Below, piece after piece: positions 16,511 through 26,800 of a stretch of 64,000 nucleotides of DNA; positions within the stretch are counted from its first letter, which is position 1, and every line of letters begins with the position of its first letter. The DNA lies in NCBI RefSeq assembly GCF_003813775.1, contig NZ_RPDH01000002.1:124001-188000 (forward strand), given 5' to 3'. The notes under the pieces were generated by a model, which saw only the letters and a list, made by a program, of their open reading frames with translations, was not told the DNA's origin and ran no database searches. Source of the DNA: Chitinophaga lutea. Lineage in GTDB: Bacteria > Bacteroidota > Bacteroidia > Chitinophagales > Chitinophagaceae. The position numbers and the translations under genes are program-made.

Positions 16511-17722
16511 TTATTCTTCCCCCGCTTCCTCCCCATCACCATGGCCGATTATTTCCCGGATGGGTTTCACCGCCTGGTAAATGCCGCGGTTGTAGCGGTT
16601 GCCGACGATCACGAGGGTGGTGGAGTCTTTGATGAAACGGTAGAACACGGTGTTGTTGCCATGCCACCAGCCGTTGTGGTATACGATCTTGTTGGTACTG
16701 TCAGGGTAGGTGAACAGGCGCCAGCCGAGGCCGTAGTTGCGGATGCCGGGCCTTTCGTTGCTGTAGGGCTTGTAGGCCTCCTCGAGGGTTTCCGGTTTGA
16801 AGAGCTTGCCGGAATAGATGGCCTGGTCCCATTTGAGCATGTCGCGGACGGTGCTGTAGATGCCTTTGTCGCCCACCACGCCGTCGAAGCTGTTATCGGG
16901 CTCCACGCGCCAGGAGGAGAGGTGGCTCACCGTCTGGTGCGGCCGGGGGGCCTGTGCCGGGTCGGCCACAAAAGTACTGGTCATTTCCAGCGGGGTGAAG
17001 AAGGTGGTTTGCAGGTAGTCCGCATATTTCTGGCCGCTTGCCTTCTCGATGATGGAAGCCAGCAGCAGATAGTTCGTATTGCAGTAGTTGAAGTGACGGT
17101 CGGGCTGGTACTGGGCGGCCGGTTTGTGCACGGTCATCATCGTGATCACTTCTTCGTTGGTGAGGAAGTGCGATTTGTCTTTATTGAGGCTGTCGCAGAA
17201 ATACAGGTAATTGGGCAGGCCGCTGCGGTGGTTGAGCAGCATGCGCACGGTAATGCCGAGGTAGGGGAAGTCCGGGTAGAACTTCTGGATCGGATCCTCC
17301 AGGCTCAGTTTGCCCTTTTCCACGAGGGTCAAAACGGCCATACCGGTAAAGGTTTTGGACACGGACGCCAGCTGGAAGGAGGAGCTGTCGGTTACCGGCA
17401 CTTTATTGCCGTGGCTTTCGAGGCCGGAATAATGTTCGTAGATCACAACGCCTTTGCGGGCCAGCAATATGCCGCCGCTAAAGCTGGCCGGGGAGAGGCG
17501 GTGCTTCACCAGCGCATCCATTTCGTTTTTAATACGTTTGCTGCGGGCGCTGTTCAGAATGGCGGCTTCATCCACATCACTTAAACCGAGGGTATAGATG
17601 GAGGCTGATTTGCCGGTCTTTTTCTTGTCGTTGTTCTTGTGGGCAGAACTGCTGTTACACCCGATATATATGATGCTGGAAGTTGATATGGCCAGTATGA
17701 TAATTGCCTTTAAACGCTTCAT
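16511..17722 (-). CDS. Serine hydrolase of the class C beta-lactamase/penicillin-binding family, lipoprotein
   Basis: The 403-residue protein carries the three catalytic elements of this fold: S120-V-S-K123 (nucleophile and base), Y213-C-N215, and H349-N-G351 replacing the KTG box, as in esterases and D-aminopeptidases of the family. A lipobox (IYIGC, Cys22) indicates a membrane-attached periplasmic protein. A Lys/Ser-rich linker (residues 23-45) follows. The last residues are acidic (GDGEEAGEE). These proteins are often esterases, peptidases or transacylases rather than true beta-lactamases, so no substrate is given. The gene stands alone with its own terminator. Confidence 0.9.
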   Translation of the reverse strand: MKRLKAIIILAISTSSIIYIGCNSSSAHKNNDKKKTGKSASIYTLGLSDVDEAAILNSARSKRIKNEMDALVKHRLSPASFSGGILLARKGVVIYEHYSGLESHGNKVPVTDSSSFQLASVSKTFTGMAVLTLVEKGKLSLEDPIQKFYPDFPYLGITVRMLLNHRSGLPNYLYFCDSLNKDKSHFLTNEEVITMMTVHKPAAQYQPDRHFNYCNTNYLLLASIIEKASGQKYADYLQTTFFTPLEMTSTFVADPAQAPRPHQTVSHLSSWRVEPDNSFDGVVGDKGIYSTVRDMLKWDQAIYSGKLFKPETLEEAYKPYSNERPGIRNYGLGWRLFTYPDSTNKIVYHNGWWHGNNTVFYRFIKDSTTLVIVGNRYNRGIYQAVKPIREIIGHGDGEEAGEE

Positions 17723-17733
17723 TTAGTGCTGCT

Positions 17734-17771
17734 GAATAATTGACTGTAACAACTAATAATTAAACTGTAAC
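17734..17771. repeat. Direct repeat upstream of the serine hydrolase gene
   Basis: ACTGTAAC occurs at 17743-17750 and 17764-17771, each preceded by an AATAATT-like sequence, so a box of about 16 bp is repeated with a 21-bp period (two helical turns). It lies 12-50 bp upstream of the minus-strand serine hydrolase start and could be a tandem operator. Confidence 0.4.
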
Positions 17772-17886
17772 TAAATAAAATCCGAGCAATATTCATGCCC
17801 GATATTGTGCAAATTGTAAGTTTTATTCAAAAAAACGAAATAACAAGGCTGTTTTTTGCGCATTCTCTAATTTGCCGGCCCTTGTA

Positions 17887-17917
17887 TTTGAATTTTGCTC
17901 AAACTAGGCTAGGTTTG
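17887..17917 (+). promoter_or_regulatory. Bacteroidota-type promoter of serA
   Basis: TTTG at 17887-17890, a 19-nt spacer and TAGGTTTG at 17910-17917 match the TTG / TAnnTTTG consensus. The serA ATG is 70 nt downstream of the -7 box. Confidence 0.65.
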
Positions 17918-17987
17918 TGACAATTTTAGTGACAAAAGCCTCCGGTAATTGTCATTTTTATGTCATCGCAGAACCATTACCAGCACC

Positions 17988-19226
17988 ATGAGCCAAAGAA
18001 AATTAACGAGTTATCCGAAAGAAAAGATCAACATCCTTTTATTGGAGAACATTAGTGATGCCGCCGTGGCGGAATTTAAAGAGGCAGGTTATATCAATAC
18101 CAGGAAGGTAGCGGGCGCACTGAGCGAGGAAGAACTCATCCGCGAAGTGAAAGACGCCCATTTGCTGGGTATCCGGTCGAAAACGCAGATCACCGCCAAA
18201 GTGCTGGCCGCGGCCAAAAAACTGCAGGCCATCGGCTGTTTTTGTATCGGTACCAACCAGGTAGACCTGAAAAGCGCCACCGACCTCGGTGTGGCTGTTT
18301 TCAACGCCCCTTATTCCAACACCCGTTCGGTGGCCGAACTGGTAATCGGTTTGTCGATCATGCTCATCCGCCGGATCCCGGACAAAAACGCCGCCGCCCA
18401 TAAAGGCAGCTGGATGAAAGAAGCGACGGGCAGCTACGAGCTCCGCGGCAAAACCCTCGGCATCGTGGGTTACGGCAATATCGGCAGCCAGGTGAGCGTA
18501 CTGGCTGAAGCCATGGGCATGAACGTGATCTATTACGATGTGGAAACCAAGCTCCCGATGGGGAACGCCACGCAGGTGCGTACGCTGAAAGACCTGTTTT
18601 CCCAGTCCGATATCATTTCCCTGCATGTGCCTTCCAACAAGAGCACAGCCAACATGATCAATAAACAGACGCTGAAACATGCCAAAAAAGGCGCGATTTT
18701 CCTGAACTACGCCCGCGGGGAAGTGGTGGAGCTCGACGACCTGCGTGAAGCGCTGGAAAAAGGACAGCTGGCAGGTGCGGCGATAGACGTGTTCCCGGTG
18801 GAGCCGGAAAAGAACGGCGCGGCCTTTTCCACCCCGCTCCAGGGCCTTCCCAACGTGATACTGACCCCCCACATCGGCGGCAGCACCGAAGAAGCCCAGC
18901 ACAACATCGGCCTCGACGTGAGCAGCAAAATGCTGAACTACCTCGAAAAAGGGGCCAGCTTCGGATCGCATACCATCCCCGCATTGAGCGTGCCCCCGAT
19001 CGAAAACACGCACCGTATCCTGCACATCCATAAAAACGTGCCGGGCGTACTGTCGGAGATCAACTCCGCGCTCTCTTCCAAAAACATCAACATCCTCGGC
19101 CAGTACCTGAAAACGAACGACCAGATCGGGTATGTGGTGCTGGATGTGGATTCCAAACTATCCCAGGAGGCCTTCGCGCTTCTCAAGGAAGTGAACCACA
19201 CGATCAAAACACGTATGTTATACTAG
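17988..19226 (+). CDS. serA: D-3-phosphoglycerate dehydrogenase
   Basis: The 412-residue enzyme, close to the 410 of Escherichia coli SerA, oxidises 3-phosphoglycerate to 3-phosphohydroxypyruvate with NAD, the first step of serine synthesis. The nucleotide-binding motif is G161-Y-G-N-I-G166. The conserved ARGEVVEL segment (catalytic-site Arg region) is near 240 and LTPHIGGST (catalytic His) near 292. Residues from about 335 form an ACT domain, the site of serine feedback in SerA. The ATG at 17988 (MSQRKLTSYP) is chosen over an upstream TTG because it gives the family length. It is a single-gene unit with promoter and terminator. Confidence 0.96.
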   Translation: MSQRKLTSYPKEKINILLLENISDAAVAEFKEAGYINTRKVAGALSEEELIREVKDAHLLGIRSKTQITAKVLAAAKKLQAIGCFCIGTNQVDLKSATDLGVAVFNAPYSNTRSVAELVIGLSIMLIRRIPDKNAAAHKGSWMKEATGSYELRGKTLGIVGYGNIGSQVSVLAEAMGMNVIYYDVETKLPMGNATQVRTLKDLFSQSDIISLHVPSNKSTANMINKQTLKHAKKGAIFLNYARGEVVELDDLREALEKGQLAGAAIDVFPVEPEKNGAAFSTPLQGLPNVILTPHIGGSTEEAQHNIGLDVSSKMLNYLEKGASFGSHTIPALSVPPIENTHRILHIHKNVPGVLSEINSALSSKNINILGQYLKTNDQIGYVVLDVDSKLSQEAFALLKEVNHTIKTRMLY

Positions 19227-19232
19227 CAAAGA

Positions 19233-19264
19233 AAATTCCCGGCCATTGCGCCGGGAATTTTTTT
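19233..19264 (+). terminator. Rho-independent terminator of serA
   Basis: AAATTCCCGGC (19233-19243) pairs with GCCGGGAATTT (19250-19260) across a 6-nt loop, and the T run continues to 19264. It starts 6 bp after the serA stop. Confidence 0.93.
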
Positions 19265-19305
19265 ATATCCTCATTTAATTTGAGCTTTGCGCCACATTTA
19301 CAGCT

Positions 19306-19665
19306 ATGAAGAATTTACTGAAACTGGAAGAAGCCACGTTGTTTTTGCTGGCCATGCTGATGTTCCGCCAGCAGACGGATTATGCGTGGTGGCTCTTTGC
19401 GGCCTGCCTGTTGTTGCCGGATCTGAGCATGATCGGTTATGCCGCCGGCCCTAAAACGGGGGCATATGTGTACAATTTCTTTCACCATAAAGGGGTGGCG
19501 CTGCTGACTTATTTTATCGGTACGTATTTTATCCTCGACTGGCTGGTATTCACCGGCATCATCCTCTTCGCACATTCCAGCATGGACCGTGTGTTCGGTT
19601 ACGGCCTGAAATTCATCACCGGTTTCTCCGATACCCACCTGGGAAAAATAGGGAAGCAGCAGTAG
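19306..19665 (+). CDS. DUF4260 family membrane protein
   Basis: The 119-residue protein has three or four hydrophobic helices with the conserved features of the DUF4260 family: an acidic LEE near the start, LLPDLSMIGYAAGPKTGA (about 44-61), YNFFHHKG (about 64-71) and a terminal HSSMDRVFGYGLK (about 97-109). Function is unknown. It ends directly against the stop codon of the convergent lipoprotein gene with no spacer. Confidence 0.88.
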   Translation: MKNLLKLEEATLFLLAMLMFRQQTDYAWWLFAACLLLPDLSMIGYAAGPKTGAYVYNFFHHKGVALLTYFIGTYFILDWLVFTGIILFAHSSMDRVFGYGLKFITGFSDTHLGKIGKQQ

Positions 19666-20055
19666 TTACTTCACCATAATCGTATCTATCACGAACTGGC
19701 CTTCCCGGCCCCGGAACTTCAGGTAATGCACACCGGTTTTTTTAGGGGTGAAGGTGTAGCTGGTATGCAGCACGGGCAGGTTGTCCGTGCACATGGCGTC
19801 TTTCGGGTACCTGGCCTGTACATACACCAGCGTGGTATCTGCATTTTTATCTTCCGCAACGAACCTGTCGAATGCACCGCAGCCGTTATGGACCTGGAAA
19901 TGCACGGTCAGTTTGAGCGGCACGCCCAAAGTGGTGGTATTTACCCCATCCGTCGCCATAACAGGTGCAGGCGCGTATGTATATTCCTTCGGTTTTTTGT
20001 CTTTCTCACAGCTGTTCATCGCGGCGGCTATGCCCAGGAGCACCAGAAATCTCAT
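19666..20055 (-). CDS. Small lipoprotein of unknown function
   Basis: The 129-residue product has a short signal peptide and a lipobox ending in Cys16 (AAMNSC), then an Asp/Lys linker and a beta-rich domain of about 100 residues. Two cysteines in that domain (in NGCGAF and AMCTDN) could form a disulfide. The C-terminus is GQFVIDTIMVK. I do not recognise the family. It is convergent, stop to stop, with the DUF4260 gene and about 80 bp downstream of the collagen-like lipoprotein gene on the same strand. Confidence 0.72.
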   Translation of the reverse strand: MRFLVLLGIAAAMNSCEKDKKPKEYTYAPAPVMATDGVNTTTLGVPLKLTVHFQVHNGCGAFDRFVAEDKNADTTLVYVQARYPKDAMCTDNLPVLHTSYTFTPKKTGVHYLKFRGREGQFVIDTIMVK

Positions 20056-20136
20056 AAGTGTGTTTTTCCCTAAACGGCCGGCGGCGCCGGAATGTTACAG
20101 GCCGGCCCTTCCGGAACCGGCCTGCGGCTATATGGG

Positions 20137-20703
20137 TTACTGAAGCGGCAGTATCTTTTCTTTCGGATAATCTTTAAAAGAATCATTGTCGTAAGCCTGC
20201 CGGTTCAACGGAGCTGCCGCACCACTGTTCTGGATCAGCACGAGGCGGAGCGTGCTGTGCCACGACTGTGTGGTGGGGGTGCCGTTCTGGTCTTTCCGGA
20301 GCCGCACGTTGCCGGTGGAGATTTCGGCGGTCACGCGGATGTTCCGTTCCGTCACGTAAGGCACCAGTCCGAAGTTACCCCCGAAATCGGAGGTGGCCAC
20401 ATATACCAGGATGGTGTTGGCGCTGATGTTGGCGGCGGTGAGCACGGTGGGCGCGGCCACGTCGAGGTAGGAATAGGTGCCGGCGCCCGTCCAGGTCAAC
20501 GCCATGATATTCTTTTCATATATCCGGACGTTGGCATTGCCATTCTGACCGGCCGGACCCTGTGGCCCCTGGCCGCCCTGAGGGCCCTGCGCCCCGGTGG
20601 GGCCTGCCGGTCCCTGCGGGCCTTCGGCGCCGGCGGGGCCTTCTTTCGTGCACGACAAAAAAAGCATGGGGCATGCGAGGAGAAAAACAAACAGTTGTTT
20701 CAT
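20137..20703 (-). CDS. Lipoprotein with collagen-like Gly-X-Y segment
   Basis: Starting at the ATG at 20703, the 188-residue protein has a signal peptide with lipobox FLSC (Cys18), then about twelve Gly-X-Y triplets (residues 22-57: GPA GAE GPQ and so on), then a globular domain of about 130 residues. The longer frame from 20832 is rejected because its extra N-terminus precedes a perfect lipoprotein signal. Collagen-like repeats can form trimeric stalks that project a C-terminal domain. Proteins of this type (signal, Cys, Gly-X-Y, beta domain) are common in Bacteroidota, but their role is not established. It lies just beyond the terminator of the giant gene. Confidence 0.85.
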   Translation of the reverse strand: MKQLFVFLLACPMLFLSCTKEGPAGAEGPQGPAGPTGAQGPQGGQGPQGPAGQNGNANVRIYEKNIMALTWTGAGTYSYLDVAAPTVLTAANISANTILVYVATSDFGGNFGLVPYVTERNIRVTAEISTGNVRLRKDQNGTPTTQSWHSTLRLVLIQNSGAAAPLNRQAYDNDSFKDYPKEKILPLQ

Positions 20704-20830
20704 GATTGAATTGTTTATGAGGTTATTAAAACAGAATATGCTGAATATGAACAACCGGGGTTTGGGGTGTATGATTTCCGTGATACTAAAATAGGGCAGG
20801 GTGGCCTGCCCGCCAAGCGTATTATTACGC

Positions 20831-20866
20831 AAAAAAGGGGCGGCTGCGTAATGCAGCCACCCCTTT
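20831..20866 (-). terminator. Rho-independent terminator of the giant gene
   Basis: On the minus strand a 14-bp stem (20853-20866 with 20834-20847, one mismatch) with a 5-nt loop runs into six T residues. It lies 24 bp after the giant gene stop and separates it from the collagen-like gene. Confidence 0.88.
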
Positions 20867-20889
20867 GTGAAAGAATGATCGTTTAAAAA

Positions 20890-23800
20890 TTACCTCACTA
20901 CAGTTACATCTCCTTTGATGATGAAGCTCGGTCCGTTATTCGTTTTCTTGTAAGACAGCCACCATACGAAGGTACCCACATCCACGGGCTGGCCTTTGTA
21001 CGTGCCGTCCCATCCTTCGTACATGTCTTTGCTGAAGTACACCAGCTCGCCCCAGCGGTTGAAGATGCGCAGCTCGTAGTCGTACATCGGGCCTCTTACG
21101 ATCGGGCGGAAGAGGTCGTTCTTGCCGTCGCCGTTCGGTGAGAAGGCGTTGGGTACTTCCGGTTTGCTGTCGCACTCACGCACGCTGATGGTGATCTCGT
21201 CCGTTGAGCTGCCGCAGTCGTTGTAGGCCGTTACGCTGTAGGTGCCCGGTTCTCTCACTTCGATGTAGGAAGTGGTGGCGCCGTTGCTCCATCTGTACGA
21301 GGTGGCGTTTTCTGCTTTCGCTTTCAGGATGTAGCGGATGCCTTTACAGATCGTGGTGTCGTTGCCCAGGGTCACGCTAGGCGGCCCGGCCACTTTCACA
21401 CGGATGCTGTCTGACTTGTACCGGTCGCAATACTTGTCGAGTATGCCCAGTACGTAGGTGCCGCTTTCGGTGAAGGCTTTCACCGGGTTCACATCACCGT
21501 CATTCCAGCGGTAGGAGGCCGCGTCGGGGTGGCGTGCGTCAACCAGGATGCTGCCGCCCGGGCAAATGATGCGGTCGGGGCCCAGTTCGAACCGGATATC
21601 CGGGCGCTGGGTCACTCTCACCTGTTCTTTCACCACGCAATTATCCCTGTACACGGACACCGAGTAGTTGCCGGCCCTGCTCACCACGATGGAGTTGCCG
21701 GTTTCGCCGTTGCCCCACTGTATGCGGCCTGCGTTGGTGTTCACGGTCAGGGTCACAGACTGGCCCGGACAAATCGAGGTATCCCTGCTGAGCGTGATAT
21801 CCGGCGGCGGGTTCACGGTCACGTTGATGGTATCGATCGTGATACAGCCGTTCTTCATTACGCGCACCCAGAACGTTTCCTGTGTGCTGACGTTGATCGC
21901 CGGGGTAGTGGCGCCGGTGCTCCAGAGGTAGGCAGCGCCAGCTACGGTTGCATCCAGTTTCGCGCTCTGGCCGCGGCAGATCGTCATATCCGGGAGGTTC
22001 ACGAGCGGCATCGGGATGACGCCTACTTTGATCTCGTCGGTGGCGGTACACATGCCGTTGCTCACGGTTACGCTGTAAGTGCCGGCCTGCGTTACGCGGA
22101 TGCGCTGGGTGGTTTCGCCGGTTGACCATTTGATGGTGTACCCGAAGTTGGCCGGCCCGGCATCCAGTACCATACCGTTGCCGCCGCAGAGGCTGGTATC
22201 CTTACCCAGGTTCACTACCGGCATCTGCAGGTAATTGAGGTTGTAGGTAACCGGTTCCGATGCGCAACCCGTGATGCCGTCGCGTACGATAAAGGTAGCG
22301 GTGGTGGCGCCATTCAGGTTGAAGCGCGGGTTCGATGAGGTGACAGGTACCTGTACCGCGTTGGCAGGCGTTACGCTCACCAAGGTATAAGTAGGCCTGT
22401 TCACGACGCCTCTTGTTTTCAGTTCGATGAACGGATTGCTGGAGCAATTCACCGCGGCGCCGGGCACCAGCTCAGGTTTCGGACAGGGCAGCACGATGAT
22501 GCGCTGTGTTACGTCGTTGGCCGTATTGCCGCAGGCATCCGTCACTTTCCACCTGCGTGTGATCACATAACCGTTGCACAGGTCTTTCACATACGGGTCG
22601 ATGGTGTATTTCACACGTTTCGGGAAGCTGATGTCGCAGTTGTCGGTAGCATCCAGTTCGATCATAGCGGTCGGAACCGGCGCACCGCAATTGATGGTGA
22701 TATCTGCCGGCGGAGCCGCAATCACCGGTCTGGTGGTGTCGATCACCGTGATCACCTGGCGGATGACTGCTGCGTTGCCGCACTTGTCCGTCGCCGTCCA
22801 GATATTGATCAGGCGGTAATTGTTCACGCAGGCGCCGGGGATGGCTTCGCGTTTCACTTCATGTTTCACGGTCACGTTGTTCTCACGGTCGCAATTGTCG
22901 ATGGCTCTCATGGCAACAGGAGCGGGGATGGCTTTACATTCTACCGTGATGTCTGCCGGCGCCGGAGTGGTGAATACCGGTGCGGTATTGTCTGTCACGG
23001 TGATGATCTGCCTGGCCACGGCGGTGTTGCCGCACTCGTCCTTCGCCGTCCAGATGCGCTCGAGCCTGTAGTTGTTCGGGCACGTAGCGGAGAGGAAGGT
23101 TTTGATCTGCCTGAAGTCGATCGTTACATTGTTCATGGAACAGTTGTCCGTTGCGGTCATCACAGGTGCTGCCGGTACCGCATCGCACTGGGCGGTGATG
23201 TCTGTCGGCGGTACGGTTGTGAATACCGGGGCTGTTTTATCCTGTACGGTGATCACCTGCTGAACGGTGGTGCTGTTACCACATTCGTCGGTGGCCGTCC
23301 AGGTGCGGATGAGGCGGTAATTGTTCGCGCAGGCGCCGGCAATCGTTTCTCTTGTTTCGTTTTTCACGATCCGGATGCTGTTCGCTGCGGAGCAGTTATC
23401 GGTGGCCATCAGGTCCGGCTGTGCCGGTATGGCGCTACATTCCGCGGTTACGTTGGCCGGTGCGGCGGTGGTGAATACCGGTTTGGTATTGTCTACCACG
23501 GTGAGCACCTGCTCGATGGTTTTGCTGTTGCCGCACTGGTCGGTGGCCGTCCAGGTACGGATGAGGCGGTAGTTGTTCGCGCAGGCGCCGGGGATGTTCT
23601 CGCGGCGTTCTGCTTTCACAACGGTCACGTTATTGCCGCTGCAATTGTCGGTGGCCATCACATCCGGCTGTGCGGGGATGCTGCTGCATTCAACGGTTGC
23701 GTTGGCGGGTGCTGCCGTGAGGAACGTGGGCGCGGTGCGGTCCACTACCGTGAGCACCTGTTGTACGGTGGTGCTGTTGCCACACTGGTCGGTAGCCGTC

Positions 23801-26800
23801 CAGGTACGGATGAGGCGGTAGTTGTTCACACAGGCGCCCGGTATGTCTTCGCGGCGCTCGTTTTTCACGACGGTCACCAGGTTCGACGGGGTGCAGTTGT
23901 CGGTTACGCTCAGGTTCGGCTGCGCCGGGATGGCGGAGCATTCTACCGTTGCGTCGGCCGGTGTGCTGCCGGTGAAGGTCGGCCTGGTATTGTCTACCAC
24001 CGTGATCACCTGTTCAACCACCGTTTTGTTGCCGCATTCGTCGGTAGCCGTCCAGCTGCGGCGGAGACGGTAGTTGTTCACGCAGGCGCCGGGGATGGTT
24101 TCTTTCACTTCGTTCCTCACAATGGTCACCAGGTTGGTAGCGGAACAGTTGTCGGTCGCGGTCAGCATCGGCTGTGCGGGGATGGCGTTACATTCTACCG
24201 TTACGTCGGCCGGTACGGGCATCGTAAAGGTCGGCGCGGTATTATCCACCACCGTGATCACCTGGGTGAGGGTGGTGCTGTTGCCGCACTCGTCGGTAGC
24301 GGTCCAGGTGCGCACCAGGCGGTAGTTGTTCGCACAGGTGGCGCCGGGTATCTGTTCCCTGCGCTCTGCACGGTCGATTTTCACGTTGGCGGCAGCGGTA
24401 CAATTGTCTGTAGCGTTCAGTACGGCCTGTGCCGGGATGGCGTTACATTCCACCGTTACGTCGGCCGGTACGGGGAGGGTGAATACCGGTGCGGTTTTGT
24501 CCTGCACGGTGATCACCTGTTTCAGTTCGGCCACGTTACCGCATTCGTCGGTAGCGGTCCAGGTGCGGATGAGGCGGTAGTTGTTCACGCACGCGCCGGG
24601 GATGTTCTCTCTCACTTCGTTCTTCGCGAGGCGGATGCTGTTCACGGCAGAGCAGTTATCGGTCGCCGCCAGGTCGGGCTGTGCGGGGATGGCGTTACAT
24701 TCTACCGTTATATCGGCAGGGGCGGCGCTGGTGAATACGGGCGCAGTTCTGTCAACCACGGTAATCACCTGCATCGCGGTCGTAGCGTTACCGCACTCGT
24801 CTGTGGCGGTCCAGGTGCGCAACAGTTTATAGTTGTTGGCGCAGGCGCCGGGTATGTCGATGCGCTGTTCGTTGTAAGCGATGCGGATAGCGGTGGCGGC
24901 GCTGCAATTGTCGCTGGCTTCCACCACAGGGGCCGCAGGGATGTTGTTGCAATCCACCGTTGCATCGGCAGGGATGGTAGTGGTGAAGGCCGGCTTGGTA
25001 TTGTCGGTCACCGTAATGGTCTGCGTCAGCACGGTTTCGTTGCCGCACTCATCGCGCGCCGTCCAGGTACGGATCAGCTGGTAGTTGTTGGCGCAGTTGC
25101 CGTTCACCCGCTGCTCGTTTTTGGAGATGCTGATGTTGCCGGTTGCAGAACAGTTGTCGGTGGCATCCAGATCGGGCTGTGCCGGCACCATATGACATTC
25201 CACCGTTACGTTCGCAGGGGCTGCCGTGGTGAACACAGGCGCTTTGGTGTCGCGAACGGTGATGGTCTGGGTGATGATGGTTTTGTTCTCACACTCGTCG
25301 GTAGCCGTCCAGGTGCGCACCAGCTGGTAATTGTTGGCGCAGGCGCCCGGCGCGTTCACGCGGTCTTCCTTGAATTCCACTTTCACCTTGTCTGCGGGAC
25401 TGCACAGGTCGGTCGCTTTCATGTCGGCGGCTGCAGGAACAGCGTCGCATTCCACGGTCACGTCGGCCGGTGCGGCGGTGGTGAATACTGGCGGCGTGCG
25501 GTCTACCACGGTAATGGTCTGCGTGATGGTGAATGAATTTTTACATTCATCCATGGCGGTCCAGGTGCGTACCAGCAGGTAGTTGTTGGCGCAGGCGCCG
25601 GGGATCGGGTGACGGGTTTCGCCTTTCAGCACGGTTACTTTATCATCCGGGCTGCACGCGTCGGTGGCTTTCAGGTCTTCCTGTGCCGGGATGGCGCTGC
25701 ACTCTACGGTGATGTTGGCCGGCGCGGGGGCAGTGAAGACAGGCGCTTTGGTATCGGTCACGGTGATTACCTGCGACATGGATACTTCATTGCCGCACTC
25801 GTCCTTCGCCGTCCAGGTACGGGTGAGTGTGTAATTATTGGCGCAGCTGCCGTTGGTACGGGTCTGCGATTTGTTGTAAGTGATCGTTGCGGCGTTGGTG
25901 CAATTATCGGTGGCGGTGATGTCGTCGAAGCTCGGGATGGCATCACATTCCACGGTTACATTGGCAGGAGCGGGGGCGTTGAATACAGGGGCTGTTTTAT
26001 CCTGTACGGTCAGCGTCTGCGTGTGCTGGATGGTGTTGCCGCAAACGTCCGTCGCCGTCCACACCCTGATGATCTTATAATTGTTCGCGCAGGCGCCGGG
26101 GATGGCCTCGATGGTCTGGCCGGGCGTTACGCTGGCTGAAGAACAGTCGTCGCTCGCCGTCAGCACTTCCATGGCGGGGATATTGCTGCATTCCACGGTC
26201 GCGTCTGCGGGCAGGGTGCCGTTGAATACAGGCGCCCTGGTGTCTTTCACCTCGATGGTCTGCGACACGGTGGTGGTTTTGCCGCACTCGTCTTCGGCCG
26301 TCCACGTTCTGGTGATGGTGAGCCCGCAGGTGTTCGGAACGGTCACATCGGCGTGTGTTACATCGATGCGGAAGCCATCCGGGTGGCTGAAGGTCGGTGC
26401 ATCGAACAGCGCCGTGTAGTCTTTACCGTTTTCACATTCAACGGTTTTGTCGTTGCCTTTGGTCACTACCACAGGAACGGCCACGGTTACCCTGATCTGT
26501 ACCGCGTTGCTGGTGGACGTGCAGGGACCGGAGGTCACCACGCGCCTGAACCAGGTGGTCACGGAAATGGTGCCATGGTCGTAATGGATACCGGTAGCGG
26601 CCGGGATGTCGGTGAAGCCGGCAGTTGCACTGGTGGTGCTGAGCTGCCACTGGTACGTATAGGTACCGTTGCCTTCCGTGGGTGTGGAGCCGGTGAGGGC
26701 GGCCACATCCGCATCGGGACAAATCACCTGGTCTGCCGTGATGGTATTGTTATCAACAGGTTTCCTGTTGGTGAGCCTTACGTCGTCGGAAGTTGTAGCG

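Noticed and set aside
20704..20832. N-terminal extension of the collagen-like lipoprotein
   Set aside because: The internal ATG at 20703 begins an ideal lipoprotein signal; the upstream 43 residues are not signal-like and cross the likely promoter.
22861..25536. Plus-strand open frame of 891 codons opposite the HYR repeats
   Set aside because: It is the complement of a highly repetitive real gene. The repeat keeps the frame open, the product is Gly/Arg/Val/His-rich without signal peptide or domains, and the minus-strand protein has clear domains.
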